A stretch of DNA of 52,341 nt. It comes from Clostridia bacterium (GTDB lineage: Bacteria; Bacillota; Clostridia; Oscillospirales; CAG-382). The notes under the pieces were generated by a model. That model was given only the letters and a program-made list of their open reading frames with translations, was not told the DNA's origin and made no database searches. Numbering within the stretch: the first letter of the stretch is position 1; every line of letters begins with the position of its first letter. The position numbers were made by a program, and so were the translations under genes. Location of the stretch: positions 1 to 52,341 of the forward strand of contig JAFYUZ010000061.1 of NCBI GenBank assembly GCA_017549365.1. The letters run 5' to 3'. Shown one piece after another: positions 17,616 through 28,160 of this stretch.

Positions 17616-18370
17616 GCCGCTATCTGTGCGATCTTCACATCCATTCGTGCCTTTCGCCCTGTGCGGACGACGACATGACCCCTGCAAACATTGCAGGCAT
17701 GGCGATGCTGAACGGTCTTAACATCGTGGCTCTGACAGATCACAACACGGCAAAAAACTGCCCCGCTTTTTTTCACCACGCAAAAAAATACGGTCTTATC
17801 CCCGTGGCGGGCATGGAGCTTACCACATCCGAGGATATACACGTCATCTGCCTTTTCCGCAATCTTTCGGACGCGCTTGATTTTGAAAGCTTTGTGGACG
17901 AGAGGCGCCCCGATTATCAAAATCGCCCCGAGGTTTTCGGCAACCAGTTTATCATGGACGAAAACGACGAGGTGAAAGGTGAGGAGCCCGTGCTTTTGAT
18001 AAACGCGGCGGATATCTCGCTGGATCTGGCGTATGACGAGGTCACAAAGCGCGGCGGTGTGTGCTATCCCGCCCACATCGACAGAACTTCCAACGGCATC
18101 GTTTCGGTGCTCGGAAGCTTCCCCGAAGAACCTTCTTTTTCAGCCTTCGAGCTTAACAGAAAAGAGGCGCTTTCGGAGTATATTTCCCGTTTTCCGCACA
18201 TCGGAAAACTTTCAAAAACAGTTTCGTCGGATGCGCACAGACTTTGCGACATTTCCGAAGAAGGATATGCCATAGAGCTTTTTGACGAGCCATATTCTTC
18301 CGACCTTGTTCGCAACGCCCTTATCGACCATCTTCTCGGAAAGCATCCCGGAGGTGATTTGCATGGATGA
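17612..18370 (+). CDS. PHP-domain phosphoesterase of the hydrogenase signalling module
   Basis: A 252-residue protein made of one PHP domain with the metal-site residues intact: DLHIH (7-11), TDHN (42-45), Glu69 in GMEL, His77, His155 in PAHI and SSDAH (205-209). PHP enzymes hydrolyse phosphomonoesters. Together with two GHKL ATPases in the same operon it could be the phosphatase arm of a phosphorylation circuit (inference). It overlaps the preceding gene by 4 bp and the following ATPase gene by 8 bp. Distinct from the longer PHP protein at 2813. Confidence 0.8.
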   Translation: MSRYLCDLHIHSCLSPCADDDMTPANIAGMAMLNGLNIVALTDHNTAKNCPAFFHHAKKYGLIPVAGMELTTSEDIHVICLFRNLSDALDFESFVDERRPDYQNRPEVFGNQFIMDENDEVKGEEPVLLINAADISLDLAYDEVTKRGGVCYPAHIDRTSNGIVSVLGSFPEEPSFSAFELNRKEALSEYISRFPHIGKLSKTVSSDAHRLCDISEEGYAIELFDEPYSSDLVRNALIDHLLGKHPGGDLHG

Positions 18371-18911
18371 GCTTTCGCTCTACATTCTTGATATAACCAT
18401 GAATTCGGTCAGAGCCGGTGCCACCGAGATTTCGATAACGCTTACCGAGGACGACGAGTGGTTTACCTTTTCGGTCAGCGACAACGGATGCGGAATGACA
18501 AAAGAACAGCTTGAAAAGCTTGAAAATCCCTTCTTCACCACCCGAAAGACCAGAAAGGTCGGTCTCGGAATACCTTTTTTGAAAATGCTTGCAGAAATGA
18601 CAGGCGGAAACGTCAAGATCACGTCGGTTTCGGAAAAGGACAGCGACGACCACGGCACCACAACGACAGCCCGATTCGGAAAAAATCACATTGATTTCAT
18701 TCCTCTGGGCGACATCGTTGAAACGGTAAAAACTCTGATCCAGGGCTCGCCCGAGATCAATTTCACCTTCACTCACACCATGAAGAACGGAAGTGTCACC
18801 CTTTCGTGTGCACTTCTTCGCGAGATACTCGGTGACATTTCACTTGCAGAACCCGAAATACTTTCATGGATAGACGGAAATCTTCGGGAGCAGTACGCTT
18901 CCGTCGAATAG
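18363..18911 (+). CDS. GHKL ATPase, histidine-kinase-like without DHp domain
   Basis: A 182-residue protein. The HATPase fold covers about residues 1-115, with Asn14 in the N box (DITMNSVRAGA), G1 SDNGCGM (39-45) and G2 GLGIPFLK (67-74), which resembles true histidine kinases more than RsbW. There is no phosphoacceptor histidine helix, so a classical two-component role is unlikely. The C-terminal ~65 residues form a separate small region. It overlaps the PHP gene by 8 bp. Second ATPase of the module; its target is unknown. Confidence 0.75.
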   Translation: MDELSLYILDITMNSVRAGATEISITLTEDDEWFTFSVSDNGCGMTKEQLEKLENPFFTTRKTRKVGLGIPFLKMLAEMTGGNVKITSVSEKDSDDHGTTTTARFGKNHIDFIPLGDIVETVKTLIQGSPEINFTFTHTMKNGSVTLSCALLREILGDISLAEPEILSWIDGNLREQYASVE

Positions 18912-18971
18912 ATCCCGCGGCGCGCGGATATACTATTGTTAATTTTTTTATTTGCAGAAAGGAATAATATT

Positions 18972-19349
18972 ATGAAGTCACTTGAAGAGCTTATGGCGAT
19001 CAAAGCGCAGATGCAGGACAAAATCGCTGTCCGCACCACAACAGGCGACATCCGTATCGTTGTTGGTATGGCTACCTGCGGTATTGCTGCCGGCGCAAGA
19101 CCCGTTCTCAACGCTTTTGTTGAGGGCATCAACGCTGAAAACCTTGGAGAAAAGGTTGCGGTTTCCCAGACAGGATGCATCGGCATCTGTCAGTACGAGC
19201 CTGTTGTTGAAGTTTACGAAAAGGACAAGGAAAAGGTTACTTACGTTAAGATGACAACAGAACGTGCAAAGGAAGTTATCGAAAAGCACATCAAGGGCGG
19301 CAAACCCATCGCTGAATACACCATCGGCGCTACCAACATTGCAAAGTAA
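18972..19349 (+). CDS. hndB: [2Fe-2S] ferredoxin-like subunit HndB of the hydrogenase complex
   Basis: A 125-residue thioredoxin-like ferredoxin related to HndB and to the N-terminus of NuoF-like subunits. Cysteines are visible at 36 (ATCGIAAGAR), 69 and 73 (TGCIGIC), followed by a YEPVVEVY strand. It should act as an electron-transfer subunit of the NADH-linked hydrogenase. Start at the ATG preceded by AGAAAGGA; the longer frame upstream has no ribosome-binding site. A 60-bp gap containing a GC-rich hairpin separates it from the signalling module, and hndC follows by 19 bp. Confidence 0.85.
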   Translation: MKSLEELMAIKAQMQDKIAVRTTTGDIRIVVGMATCGIAAGARPVLNAFVEGINAENLGEKVAVSQTGCIGICQYEPVVEVYEKDKEKVTYVKMTTERAKEVIEKHIKGGKPIAEYTIGATNIAK

Positions 19350-19368
19350 TTAGGAGGAAATAAATACT

Positions 19369-21177
<1,809 letters not shown>

Positions 21178-21194
21178 GAAAGGGGATCAAAGTT

Positions 21195-22928
21195 TTGGAT
21201 ACAGTAAATGTAAAAATCAACGGCAGAGAATACACAGTCAGCAAGAATGCCACTGTTCTCGAAGCCTGCCGTGAAGCATCTATAAATATTCCTACATTGT
21301 GCTACATGAAGGATATCAACGCAATCGGCGCCTGCCGTCTCTGCCTTGTAGAGATCAAGGGTGCAAGAACTCTTGCTGCTGCCTGCGTTCAGCCTGTAAG
21401 CGACGGAATGGAAATTTTCACAAACACTCCCGCCGTACAGAAGGCAAGAAAGCTCAACCTCGAGCTCATTCTCTCTGACCACGATATGTCCTGCCTCTCC
21501 TGCGACAGAAACCAGAAGTGCGAACTTCAGAAGTACTGCAAGGAATACGGCGTAACAGATCAGTACCACTTTGCAGGTGCAACAAACAAGTTTGACTACG
21601 ACGAAACAACACCTTACCTTGTTCGTGACAACAACAAGTGTATCCTTTGCCGTCGTTGCGTAGCTGTTTGTAAGCACAACCAGGGCGTTGGCGTTATCGG
21701 CGCAAACGACCGCGGATTTGATACACACATCGGATGCGCATTTGAAAGACCCCTTTCCGAATCTCCCTGTATCGGATGCGGCCAGTGCGTAGTTGCTTGT
21801 CCCACAGGTGCTCTTAAAGAAAAGGACGACACCGCAAAGGTTTGGGCAGCTCTTCAGGATCCCACAAAGCACGTTGCAATTTGCGCCGCTCCTTCGGTTC
21901 GCGCAACTCTCGGCGAATGCTTTGATATGGCTCCCGGCACAGACGTAGAAGGCAAGATGGTTGCCGCTATCAAGCGCCTTGGCTTTGACGGCGTATACAA
22001 CATGAACCTCACCGCTGACCTCACAATCCTTGAAGAAGCACACGAGTTCCTCGAAAGATTTACAAAGGGCGGCAAGCTTCCTCTTATCACATCCTGCTCT
22101 CCCGGATGGGTTAAGTACTGCGAACACTACTATCCCGACTTCACAGACAACCTTTCGTCCTGCAAGTCGCCTCAGCAGATGTTCGGTGCAACATACAAGA
22201 CATACTTTGCAGAAAAGATGGGACTTAAGCCCGAAGATATCTTCTTCGTATCGGTAATTCCCTGTACCGCAAAGAAGTTTGAAGTTCAGCGCGACCATCA
22301 GAACGCGGCAGGTGTGCCCGACGTTGACGTTGCAATCACCACCCGTGAGCTTGCAAAGATGATCGAACAGGCAGGCATCGAATTTACAAACCTTCCCGAC
22401 GAAGACTTCGACAGCCCCTTCAAGATCGGTTCGGGCGCAGGCGCGATCTTTGGTGCAACAGGCGGCGTTATGGAAGCGGCTCTCAGAACTGCGGCCGCAA
22501 CTCTCGGCGTTAAGCTCGACAAGCTTGAGCTTGAAGACGTAAGAGGAACCGCAGGCATCAAGAAGGCGTCCTACAAGCTCGGCGACCACACTGTAAACGT
22601 TGCAGTTGCCAGCGGCACAGCAAACGCAAAGCAGCTTCTCGAAGCTGTTAAGGCGGGCGAAAAGATCGACTTCATCGAAATCATGGCTTGTCCCGGCGGC
22701 TGTGTAAACGGCGGCGGTCAGCCTGTTCAGCCCATGTCTGTAAGAAACTACACAGATCTCAAGGCTATCCGTGCAAAGGTTCTTTACGATGCAGATAAGG
22801 ACCTTCCTTACCGCGAATCCCACAAGAACCCCGAAGTTATCGCACTTTACGATGAATTCTTCGGCAAGCCCGGCTCTGAAAAGGCTCATCATATTCTCCA
22901 CACAGAATATGTTAAGAGAGGCAAGTAA
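21195..22928 (+). CDS. hndD: Catalytic [FeFe] hydrogenase subunit of the bifurcating complex
   Basis: A 577-residue hydrogenase. In order: plant-type [2Fe-2S] domain (Cys36/47/50/64), His/Cys-ligated [4Fe-4S] (His96, Cys100/103/109), two ferredoxin clusters (Cys149/152/155/159 and Cys192/195/198/202), then the H-cluster domain with TSCSPGW (299-305), IPCTAKKFE (Cys357) and EIMACPGGC (Cys499, Cys503). The first motif has serine at position 302, where CpI-type enzymes have a second cysteine. The enzyme reduces protons using NADH and ferredoxin, or the reverse. Start is a TTG behind AGAAAGGGG. The C-terminal HHILH stretch is as in CpI. Confidence 0.93.
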   Translation: MDTVNVKINGREYTVSKNATVLEACREASINIPTLCYMKDINAIGACRLCLVEIKGARTLAAACVQPVSDGMEIFTNTPAVQKARKLNLELILSDHDMSCLSCDRNQKCELQKYCKEYGVTDQYHFAGATNKFDYDETTPYLVRDNNKCILCRRCVAVCKHNQGVGVIGANDRGFDTHIGCAFERPLSESPCIGCGQCVVACPTGALKEKDDTAKVWAALQDPTKHVAICAAPSVRATLGECFDMAPGTDVEGKMVAAIKRLGFDGVYNMNLTADLTILEEAHEFLERFTKGGKLPLITSCSPGWVKYCEHYYPDFTDNLSSCKSPQQMFGATYKTYFAEKMGLKPEDIFFVSVIPCTAKKFEVQRDHQNAAGVPDVDVAITTRELAKMIEQAGIEFTNLPDEDFDSPFKIGSGAGAIFGATGGVMEAALRTAAATLGVKLDKLELEDVRGTAGIKKASYKLGDHTVNVAVASGTANAKQLLEAVKAGEKIDFIEIMACPGGCVNGGGQPVQPMSVRNYTDLKAIRAKVLYDADKDLPYRESHKNPEVIALYDEFFGKPGSEKAHHILHTEYVKRGK

Positions 22929-22940
22929 GATATAACAACA

Positions 22941-22979
22941 AAAAGGCTATGCACCGTACCGGTGTGTAGCCTTTTTTGA
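22941..22979 (+). terminator. Terminator of the hydrogenase operon
   Basis: Arms AAGGCTATGCACCG and CGGTGTGTAGCCTT (with G-U pairs) around a 3-nt loop, followed by a six-T run. Confidence 0.9.
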
Positions 22980-23009
22980 TTTTGCTGTTTTTTTCTGCAA
23001 AATATATGG

Positions 23010-23038
23010 TTGCAAGTCGAAAAAATGTGTGGTATAAT
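23010..23038 (+). promoter_or_regulatory. Promoter of the ACT-MBL gene
   Basis: -35 TTGCAA (23010-23015), 17 bp spacer ending in TGTGG, -10 TATAAT (23033-23038). Confidence 0.75.
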
Positions 23039-23060
23039 ACAGCGTAAAGGAGATTGCTAT

Positions 23061-24497
23061 ATGAAAAAGACATATGTAACATCAATGCCTAACAGAATCG
23101 GAGCTTTTTTGAAGGCAAGCAAGTGCTTTTCTGCGTTGGGTATCAATATCACGCGTGTCAGCTATAACAAAGCTGTCGATTCGCATATTTTGTTTATCGA
23201 TGCAGAGGGGACAGAAGAACAACTGAAAAAAGCTGATATTGAGCTTGAAAAGATCGGATATCTTCAAAACAACATTTCAAAAACAAGCATTGTCCTTCTG
23301 GAATTCTGTCTGAAAGATGTTCCCGGAAGTGTAACGGATATTCTTGAGCTTATCGACCGTTTTAATTTCAACATATCCTACATAAGCTCGCAGGAAAACG
23401 GCACAGAATATCAGTTTTTCAAGATGGGCTTGCACGTTGATGATTCTTGCAGAATAGCAGAATTTATGACCGAGGTCGAAAAGATATGCAAAGTGCGCAT
23501 AATCGACTACAACACATCCGAAAAAGTATATGACAACAGTATTTTTTATAATACCTATGTGCTGGGATTATCCCAAAGCGTCGGTTTGGCACCTGATGTC
23601 AGCAAGGAGCTTCTGGTGCACGTCAATCTTGCCATGCAAACTTTGGACGAGCAAGGCTTGTCTCCTTATCGTACCTTTGATAGTATTAGCAAATTTGCAG
23701 AACTGCTTGGCGCGTGCAAGGGAGCAGACTTTTCACCTCGTATAAGCACGCATAAGATTGCTGAAAATACAGAAATAATCCTTATCGAGCCGCCATGCGG
23801 AAGCAACACCATTATTATAAAAAGCGACGGTGAAGTATTGTTCGTTGATAGCGGATATGCTTGTTATACGGACGAAATGAAAAATATTTTCAATAAGCTT
23901 TTGCCGGGCTTTGACAGAATGAAGAAAACAATTTTTGTCACTCATGCCGATGTGGACCACTGCGGACTTTTACCTATGTTTGATGAAGTGCTTGCAAGCC
24001 ACAGGACAGCATTGTGCCTTTCCAATGAATATAACGGAAAGAACGGTTATAGGGACGAAAATCCGTTGCACAAGCCGTATATCGACATTTGTAAGCTTCT
24101 GACATCGTATAAAACCACTTCTCCCGAAAAAATAAGGGTGATGTGGAATAACGTTGAGCAACTGACAGAGCCGCTGACACAAATTGGCTTTTTCGATTTT
24201 GGTGAGCTTCATTTTGAGGTTTACGAGGGCAAAGGCGGGCATTTGCCGGGAGAAACAGTGCTTATTGATTATAGAAATCACATCGCAATTACAGGCGACG
24301 TATATATCAACCTGCACGGATTGACACCTGAACAGGCGGAATACAATCAGTATGCGCCCATTCTGATGACGTCTGTCGACACAGATCCTGCCCTTTGTGC
24401 AGAAGAAAGAAAAGCGATCATGCAGAGACTTGGCGTTGGAAAATGGCAGATATTCGGAGCCCATGGCTTTAAAAAAGATTATTCGGTAAACACCTGA
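23061..24497 (+). CDS. Fusion of two ACT domains with a metallo-beta-lactamase-fold hydrolase
   Basis: A 478-residue protein. Residues 3-70 and 77-150 are two ACT-type regulatory domains (VTSMPNRIGAFLKA; LEFCLKDVPGSVTDIL), which usually bind amino acids. Residues 235-475 are a metallo-beta-lactamase fold with THADVDH (294-300), GGHLPGE (His394), TGDVY (Asp413) and GAHGF (His468). The canonical HxHxDH is HxDxDH here, a substitution of the second histidine. The enzyme presumably hydrolyses a small metabolite under allosteric control by an amino acid (inference). Monocistronic. Start at the ATG with GGAG 8 bp upstream. Confidence 0.75.
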   Translation: MKKTYVTSMPNRIGAFLKASKCFSALGINITRVSYNKAVDSHILFIDAEGTEEQLKKADIELEKIGYLQNNISKTSIVLLEFCLKDVPGSVTDILELIDRFNFNISYISSQENGTEYQFFKMGLHVDDSCRIAEFMTEVEKICKVRIIDYNTSEKVYDNSIFYNTYVLGLSQSVGLAPDVSKELLVHVNLAMQTLDEQGLSPYRTFDSISKFAELLGACKGADFSPRISTHKIAENTEIILIEPPCGSNTIIIKSDGEVLFVDSGYACYTDEMKNIFNKLLPGFDRMKKTIFVTHADVDHCGLLPMFDEVLASHRTALCLSNEYNGKNGYRDENPLHKPYIDICKLLTSYKTTSPEKIRVMWNNVEQLTEPLTQIGFFDFGELHFEVYEGKGGHLPGETVLIDYRNHIAITGDVYINLHGLTPEQAEYNQYAPILMTSVDTDPALCAEERKAIMQRLGVGKWQIFGAHGFKKDYSVNT

Positions 24498-24541
24498 TCT
24501 ACGCTTGTTGCGGTCTTGTTGGACCAATCTGTTCTTTTCAC

Positions 24542-24570
24542 TTGACAAACAATGCCCGATTCGGTATAAT
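24542..24570 (+). promoter_or_regulatory. Consensus promoter of the membrane protein gene
   Basis: -35 TTGACA (24542-24547), 17 bp spacer, -10 TATAAT (24565-24570). Confidence 0.85.
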
Positions 24571-24627
24571 TAAATAGTAATCTTGTCTTACGGCAGATTT
24601 ATAAACACGGCATCGAGGTGTATAATT

Positions 24628-25479
24628 TTGAACAAGAAATCAATTCTCTGGTATCTGCTGGAATTTATGGTGGCTATCATATTCTATACGTTGTTTTTCT
24701 CGATCGCGGGCGCGGACGCCTGTGCATCGGCGTGGATAGCGTGTCTTTTCTTCACGCTGGCTCTTGCCGCAACGGTTGCCACCCCCTTTATTTTCAAAAA
24801 AATAAAGATCAGACATTTTCTCGGAATTCCCATCGGATATATTTCGATCGGTTATTTTCTTATAGAGTTTCTCGTCGGCTTCATCTTCGTTCTTATGCGT
24901 CAGAAAAACCCCGCCGCATCGATCACTCTGCAACTGATCCTGCTGGTGCTTTATTGCATCGTGGTTTTGTCGCTTCTTTTGGTCAACGAGTATAAATATC
25001 CGTCACCCACAGTTCCCAAAAACGGCGGCGAGGGAAGATTTGCAAAATCAAAGGACGTTCTTGTTCTCCCCGTCCAGAATGACGAACCCGTAAAGCCCGA
25101 AGAAGCGCCGGAAGTGCCCGAGCCTGCACAGCCGGAGGTTTTTGTAGAGCCGGAGCCGATTGTTGAAGAAGCTCCCGAAACTCAGGAAACTCCGCTTGTT
25201 GACAACGGTTTTGTGGACAAAACTTCAAAATCTTTAAGAAGCATATACGACAAATGCTCTGACAAAAAAGCTCAGCGCGAGATCGAGCGTGCCTACGATT
25301 CTGTCCGTTCTTCTCTGCGCTATTCGGTTGATGGCGCAAAGATCCAGGAAATGGCGATCGTCAACAAGATCTCTCTGCTTTCAAAAGAGGTCGATTCGGC
25401 AGATTACGTTGCCGTTTGCGACACAGTCGGCGAGATCATGACCCTTATTGAAAAGCGCAATCGCATTATCAGAGGCTAA
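24628..25479 (+). CDS. Membrane protein with four N-terminal helices and an acidic/proline-rich cytoplasmic tail
   Basis: A 283-residue protein not assigned to a family. Residues 1-120 contain about four hydrophobic segments. Residues 130-195 are rich in Pro, Glu and Val (for example EAPEVPEPAQPEVFVEPE), probably an extended linker. Residues 200-283 are predicted helical and charged. Start is a TTG with GAGG 10 bp upstream; the frame reaches 24583 but nothing resembles a ribosome-binding site there. It has its own consensus promoter and terminator, so it is a monocistronic unit. No function is proposed. Confidence 0.7.
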   Translation: MNKKSILWYLLEFMVAIIFYTLFFSIAGADACASAWIACLFFTLALAATVATPFIFKKIKIRHFLGIPIGYISIGYFLIEFLVGFIFVLMRQKNPAASITLQLILLVLYCIVVLSLLLVNEYKYPSPTVPKNGGEGRFAKSKDVLVLPVQNDEPVKPEEAPEVPEPAQPEVFVEPEPIVEEAPETQETPLVDNGFVDKTSKSLRSIYDKCSDKKAQREIERAYDSVRSSLRYSVDGAKIQEMAIVNKISLLSKEVDSADYVAVCDTVGEIMTLIEKRNRIIRG

Positions 25480-25491
25480 ATAAAATAAAAC

Positions 25492-25528
25492 AAAAATCTC
25501 ACACGATCCTTCGTGTGAGATTTTTTTG
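25492..25528 (+). terminator. Terminator of the membrane protein gene
   Basis: Arms AAATCTCACACGA and TCGTGTGAGATTT around a TCCT loop, then a run of T. An A run before the stem may also serve the minus strand. Confidence 0.9.
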
Positions 25529-25550
25529 TATCAAGCACCGCTTTTTTGAC

Positions 25551-25585
25551 AAAAAAATTCCGGTCGGAAATTTCTTTCCGACCGG
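25551..25585 (-). terminator. Terminator of the rpmG-secE-nusG-rplK-rplA operon
   Basis: Perfect 11-bp arms CCGGTCGGAAA and TTTCCGACCGG. On the minus strand the stem is followed by AA and seven T. It closes the operon directly after rplA. Confidence 0.88.
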
Positions 25586-25642
25586 CGAAAACACTTAATT
25601 TAAAAAATCTGTCGATGTAATTAACTAAAACGCTATTTAGAA

Positions 25643-26335
25643 TTAGCCAAGCTTTGCGCTGTTAACCTTAACGCCGGGGCCCATTGTGGAAGCGAGAGCG
25701 CAGGTCTTGATGTACTGACCCTTTGCTGCTGCGGGCTTAGCCTTGATGATTGCGCCCATAAGTGCGTTGAAGTTGTCTGCGAGCTTTTCGGGACCGAAAG
25801 AAGCCTTACCGATTGCGCAGTGGATGATGTTCTGCTTGTCGAGACGATACTCGATCTTACCGGCCTTTGCTTCCTTAACAGCTCTTGCAACGTCCATAGT
25901 AACGGTGCCGGCCTTGGGGTTAGGCATAAGTCCCTTAGGACCGAGAACCTTACCGAGACGACCGATAACACCCATCATGTCGGGAGTTGCGATAATAACG
26001 TCATAATCGAACCAGTTTTCGTTCTGGATCTTTGCAACGAGATCCTCTGCACCAACGAAATCAGAGCCTGCTTCTTCAGCAGCCTTTGCGTTGTCGCCCT
26101 TGGCGAAAACGAGGGTGCGAGTTGTTTTACCTGTACCGTGGGGGAGGACGATAGCGCCTCTAACCTGCTGGTCTGCGTGACGAGAGTCAACGCCGAGCTT
26201 AACGTGAACTTCAACAGTTTCGTCAAACTTTGCAGAAGCTGTCTTGCAAACAAGTGCAAGAGCTTCGTCTGTGTCATAAAGCTTCGACTTGTCGATGAGC
26301 TTCTGACTTTCTATATACTTCTTTCCCTTTGTCAT
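25643..26335 (-). CDS. rplA: 50S ribosomal protein L1
   Basis: A 230-residue L1 of normal length. Recognised by [21 protein letters not shown] at the N-terminus, [47 protein letters not shown] (residues spanning the L1 signature) and the conserved C-terminal [11 protein letters not shown]. It binds 23S rRNA in the L1 stalk and, in bacteria studied, represses its own operon. AGGAGGGCT lies before the ATG, 16 bp downstream of rplK. Unlike the common order, rplJ-rplL do not follow; a strong terminator does. Confidence 0.97.
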   Translation of the reverse strand: MTKGKKYIESQKLIDKSKLYDTDEALALVCKTASAKFDETVEVHVKLGVDSRHADQQVRGAIVLPHGTGKTTRTLVFAKGDNAKAAEEAGSDFVGAEDLVAKIQNENWFDYDVIIATPDMMGVIGRLGKVLGPKGLMPNPKAGTVTMDVARAVKEAKAGKIEYRLDKQNIIHCAIGKASFGPEKLADNFNALMGAIIKAKPAAAKGQYIKTCALASTMGPGVKVNSAKLG

Positions 26336-26351
26336 TGTTTAAGCCCTCCTA

Positions 26352-26777
26352 TCACTCAGCAACTGTTACGCCCATGCTGCGCGCAGTACCTGCGATCATA
26401 CTCATAGCGGCTTCAACAGAAGCGGCGTTGAGGTCGGGCATTTTCTGTTCTGCGATCTTCTGAAGCTGCTCCTTGGTGATGGAAGCAACCTTGTTCTTGT
26501 TGGGTTCGCCGGAACCGGATTCGATTCCGCAAGCCTTCTTGATAAGAACAGCCGCAGGGGGAGTCTTTGTAATGAATGTGAAGGATCTGTCAGCGTAGAT
26601 TGTGATAACAACAGGGATGATAAGACCCATGTCGTTCTTTGTCTTTTCGTTAAATTCCTTACAGAAGCCTGCAATGTTAACGCCGTGCTGACCGAGAGCC
26701 GGACCTACGGGAGGAGCGGGAAGAGCCTTTCCTCCGGGAATCTGCAATTTTACGAGGGCAACTATTTTCTTTGCCAT
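26352..26777 (-). CDS. rplK: 50S ribosomal protein L11
   Basis: A 141-residue L11. The N-terminal [34 protein letters not shown] and the C-terminal helix ending in [11 protein letters not shown] are characteristic. It binds the GTPase-associated centre of 23S rRNA. A strong GGAGGTG ribosome-binding site precedes the ATG. It lies between nusG and rplA in the usual order; the 128-bp gap to nusG holds no recognisable signal. Confidence 0.97.
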   Translation of the reverse strand: MAKKIVALVKLQIPGGKALPAPPVGPALGQHGVNIAGFCKEFNEKTKNDMGLIIPVVITIYADRSFTFITKTPPAAVLIKKACGIESGSGEPNKNKVASITKEQLQKIAEQKMPDLNAASVEAAMSMIAGTARSMGVTVAE

Positions 26778-26905
26778 TTCTTAACACCTCCGAATGTGGT
26801 AGATTGATTTTTCGGGGAACTTTGTTCCCCTCCCACAGCAATGCGCACTTTTTGCACAATGCCGGAAAAACGACTGTGTTTTTCTTTTGATTTGATGTGA
26901 GAAGG

Positions 26906-27505
26906 TCAGTCTTTTATAGACTCGACGTCCTTGGCATCCATCTCGACGATCGATTCTTTGCCGCCGAAGATAAGGGAAACCTTGATTCTTCTCTTGTCGT
27001 TGTCAATTTCCTTAACGGTAACGATAGATCCCGCAAAAGGACCGCCGACAACGTAGACGCTTTCGCCGATCTCAAATTTGATCTCGGCAACATGAAGGTC
27101 AACACCCAAAGCCTCAACCTCGGCTTCCGAGAGAGGAACGGGTCTTGATCCGGGGCCGACGAAGCCTGTTACGCCCGTGATGTTGCGGACGATGTGCCAG
27201 CTTTCGTCATTCATGATCATTTTGATTAAAACATAGCTAGGGAAAAGCTTGTGTGTTTCGGTTTTGGGACCTTTTCTCGGCTTTTCATTTCCGTCGTAGT
27301 CATATTCGACAATGCGCTGGCCTTCAACGTAATCGTCGTAGGTATCGCCGTCGGTAATAACCGTTTCAACGGGAATGCGTGTTTCGAAGATAAGGTCGTG
27401 CAGACCGCGGTTTTCAACGATCTTTTCGATGTTGGCCGCCACCTTATTCTCGTATCCGGAATAAGTGTGAAGCACAAACCATTCCGCTCTCGCTTCGTTA
27501 GACAT
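26906..27505 (-). CDS. nusG: Transcription elongation/termination factor NusG
   Basis: A 199-residue NusG. The NGN domain starts EARAEWFVLHTYSGYENKVA and includes KLFPSYVLIKM and VRNITGVTGFVGPG; the KOW domain includes GESVYVVGGPFAGSIVTVKEID. It has a loop insert (DYVEGQRIVEYDYDGNEKPR) between these, which is common in clostridial NusG. It associates with RNA polymerase. AAAGGAG precedes the ATG; secE is 32 bp upstream. Confidence 0.96.
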   Translation of the reverse strand: MSNEARAEWFVLHTYSGYENKVAANIEKIVENRGLHDLIFETRIPVETVITDGDTYDDYVEGQRIVEYDYDGNEKPRKGPKTETHKLFPSYVLIKMIMNDESWHIVRNITGVTGFVGPGSRPVPLSEAEVEALGVDLHVAEIKFEIGESVYVVGGPFAGSIVTVKEIDNDKRRIKVSLIFGGKESIVEMDAKDVESIKD

Positions 27506-27537
27506 ATTCTATCTCCTTTAAGAATGTGGTTGACGGC

Positions 27538-27753
27538 TTAAAGGTTTGTAAGCCAGGTGAACAGAGCGTTGAAGCCTGTGTCAACCGCGAAGATAGCAGC
27601 GCCGACGATAACGATCGAGCCGATGACCATGATGGTTTTCTTGGTAGTGTCCTTTTTGTCCGGCCAGGAGATCTTCTTGAATTCACTCTTGTTATCCTTG
27701 AAGAACTTCTTGATCTTTTCGCCGAACGAAAGCTTTGTCTTTTCTTCTGCCAT
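27538..27753 (-). CDS. secE: Preprotein translocase subunit SecE
   Basis: A 71-residue single-spanning SecE. A charged amphipathic helix (FGEKIKKFFKDNKSEFKKI) is followed by the SWPDKKDTTKKT signature and one membrane helix (MVIGSIVIVGAAIFAVDTGF). It stabilises SecY in the translocon. AGGGAGG precedes the ATG. It sits between rpmG and nusG, the usual bacterial arrangement. Confidence 0.95.
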   Translation of the reverse strand: MAEEKTKLSFGEKIKKFFKDNKSEFKKISWPDKKDTTKKTIMVIGSIVIVGAAIFAVDTGFNALFTWLTNL

Positions 27754-27791
27754 TTTTTTACCTCCCTTGAATCATGTGGTAAGCGCGGGGC

Positions 27792-27941
27792 TTACTTTGT
27801 TTCTTTGTGAAGGGTATGCTTGCGGCAGAAACGGCAGTACTTATTGAGCTCGAGACGATCGGGATCGTTCTTCTTGTTCTTTGTACTGTCATAGTTTCTT
27901 TGTTTGCATTCGCTGCAAACGAGTGTGATCTTTACTCTCAT
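27792..27941 (-). CDS. rpmG: 50S ribosomal protein L33 (zinc-ribbon form)
   Basis: A 49-residue protein read from the minus strand: [20 protein letters not shown] at the N-terminus and [15 protein letters not shown] at the C-terminus. The two CxxC pairs (CSEC and CRFC) show it is the zinc-binding form of L33. GGGAGGTG lies upstream of the ATG at 27941. It is the first gene of the secE-nusG-rplK-rplA transcript. Very short, so easily missed. Confidence 0.95.
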   Translation of the reverse strand: MRVKITLVCSECKQRNYDSTKNKKNDPDRLELNKYCRFCRKHTLHKETK

Positions 27942-28060
27942 GTTTTAAGCACCTCCCGGTAAAGTATAAGTGTTTTACCTCCCTCTTCGCAAGGGGCAAA
28001 ATCTGATGTGCACCTAAAAACGGGCATAACAAAAATGCACCTCCGACAAGAGGTAGTTCG

Positions 28061-28089
28061 ATTATAGCACAGAATAGTCTGCTTGTCAA
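28061..28089 (-). promoter_or_regulatory. Consensus promoter of the rpmG-secE-nusG-rplK-rplA operon
   Basis: On the minus strand: -35 TTGACA (28084-28089), 17 bp spacer, -10 TATAAT (28061-28066). Both hexamers match consensus perfectly, as expected for a translation-machinery operon. The leader to rpmG is about 110 nt. Confidence 0.93.
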
Positions 28090-28160
28090 GTATTTTTTTG
28101 ATATTTTTTGACATTAAAATAAAATATAATGTAGATAACAGAAAAAGTTCTACCTGTTTT

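Noticed and set aside
18911..18953. GC-rich hairpin between the ATPase gene and hndB as a terminator
   Set aside because: The stem is short and bulged, and the T-rich stretch starts about 18 bases after it, so it should not end transcription; an RNA-processing or stability role is possible but unsupported.
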